This document shows, piece by piece, positions 63,451-64,000 of a stretch of DNA of 64,000 nucleotides. Position 1 is the stretch's first letter. The number at the start of each line of letters is the position of its first letter. This stretch comes from Fibrella forsythiae (GTDB lineage Bacteria; Bacteroidota; Bacteroidia; Cytophagales; Spirosomataceae). The position numbers and the translations under genes were made by a program. The stretch is taken from positions 186,001-250,000 of the forward strand of contig NZ_JAFMYW010000008.1 in NCBI RefSeq assembly GCF_017353175.1. The letters are read 5' to 3'. The notes beneath the pieces are model-generated. The model was not told where the DNA came from and searched no databases. It saw only the letters and a list, made by a program, of their open reading frames with translations.

Positions 63451-64000
63451 TCCTACCACTTTTTTAAAGGCATCGATAAAGGTTTCCATTTCGGCCTGCG
63501 TGCCGATGCTGACGCGGCAGTACGGTTGCCGGTCGATCTCGCGGGTTTGGATGCCTACGCCCTGCCCAAACATCTGCCCTTCAAACGCTTTGGTCTTCAT
63601 CTTGATCGGGAACAGAATGAAGTTGGCGTATGACGGGATGGGCTCGTAGCCAAGGCCTTTCAGCGCTTTCATGGTATAATCGCGCGCTTTGGTATTCTCA
63701 GTACGGCAATACGTTTGCCAGGCCTGATCCTGGTAGCTGGCAATGCCGCCCATCAATGTGGTAATGCTGACGGCAAATTCGCCATTGGTAAATGGCTTCA
63801 GCAACTGCAGCGTTTTAGGCTGGGCCATTACGTACCCAAGGCGCAGACCCGCAAAACCGTGGATTTTCGAGAACGTGCGGGCCAGAATGACGTCGAGTCC
63901 GTCGGCGATCAGCTTGCCCAGCATAGGCCGGTCGGCGGGTTCGAGGAAATCGATATACGCTTCGTCGATAAAAACGGGTACGGTCGGTGCTACGTCGCGG
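63448..64000 (-). CDS. HisC-like aminotransferase, truncated by window edge
   Basis: Pyridoxal-phosphate aminotransferase of fold type I, class I/II; only the C-terminal half lies in the window (about 184 codons, open to base 64000). The text VFIDEAYIDF (the D-E-A-Y motif), then ARTFSKIHGFAGLRLGYVMA holds the PLP lysine (SK) and matches histidinol-phosphate aminotransferase-like enzymes. The end, RVSIGTQAEMETFIDAFKKV, is the conserved C-terminal arginine region (R-V-S-I-G). Could be HisC or a related aromatic aminotransferase; his genes are not adjacent in the window. Confidence 0.9.
   Translation of the reverse strand, partial: RDVAPTVPVFIDEAYIDFLEPADRPMLGKLIADGLDVILARTFSKIHGFAGLRLGYVMAQPKTLQLLKPFTNGEFAVSITTLMGGIASYQDQAWQTYCRTENTKARDYTMKALKGLGYEPIPSYANFILFPIKMKTKAFEGQMFGQGVGIQTREIDRQPYCRVSIGTQAEMETFIDAFKKVVG

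Overview
The window looks like a chromosomal segment from a Bacteroidota bacterium of the order Cytophagales, most like Spirosomaceae (Spirosoma/Fibrella/Rudanella). This is inferred from protein content: GldE, GldF and a GldI-like peptidyl-prolyl isomerase, a GT3-type glycogen synthase, DUF2851, DUF4199, a sigma-54 activator/LptE/SecG operon, FN3 and DUF11 surface proteins, and TTTG-N19/21-TAnnTTTG promoters with no obvious Shine-Dalgarno sites. I see no tRNA, rRNA, CRISPR array, intact insertion sequence or prophage.

Layout. 1-7.7 kb: DNA maintenance (3' part of mutY, ssb), gldE, a DUF2851 protein, glycogen synthase, purU and a YraN-like nuclease. 7.9-11.6 kb: leftward block of rdgB, two FKBP-type lipoproteins and nrnA. 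11.9-19.6 kb: a vWA protein, a GNAT acetyltransferase, pyrD, gcvH, a dihydroorotase homologue that has lost most metal ligands, two DUF4199 proteins, an orphan GldF-like permease, a VanZ-like protein and an ACP-like membrane protein. 19.6-26.5 kb: an RND-pump remnant, a TPR protein, miaB, and the envelope operon sigma-54 activator-lptE-TPR-secG. 26.6-38.7 kb: leftward genes for an AEC transporter, an ABC ATPase, two unknowns (one a 997-residue membrane/TPR protein), an NAD(P)-binding protein with a histidine kinase, a serine hydrolase, a TetR regulator, a methyltransferase and a peroxiredoxin. 38.8-51.6 kb: a ROK kinase, a secreted FN3/DUF11 protein, two small lipoproteins, a TonB-receptor remnant, a DUF2064 protein, an SNF2 helicase, a purple-acid-phosphatase-like protein and CheB. 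51.7-64 kb: a giant CheB-CheR-PAS-kinase fusion, a carboxypeptidase-regulatory-like protein, an MMPL/RND exporter, a Rieske protein, a secreted Hint-domain protein, a flavin amine oxidase and a partial HisC-like aminotransferase.

Two signals run across the window. First, AGGTACGT/ACGTACCT (usually extended to CAGGTACGT or AACGTACCTG) occurs about 55 times by eye where about 2 are expected by chance. It lies in genes on both strands and in several reading frames, and twice as a fused inverted pair, one of them inside a terminator. Second, many gene junctions carry a 55-125 bp inverted repeat of a loosely related family (core CTGTTGCGCTGC). These abut or include stop codons, sit directly before start codons, and in one case encode a lipoprotein signal peptide. 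Other notable points are two enzyme domains with lost active-site residues (dihydroorotase homologue; CheB domain of the fusion), a secreted Hint-domain protein, and two decapitated genes.
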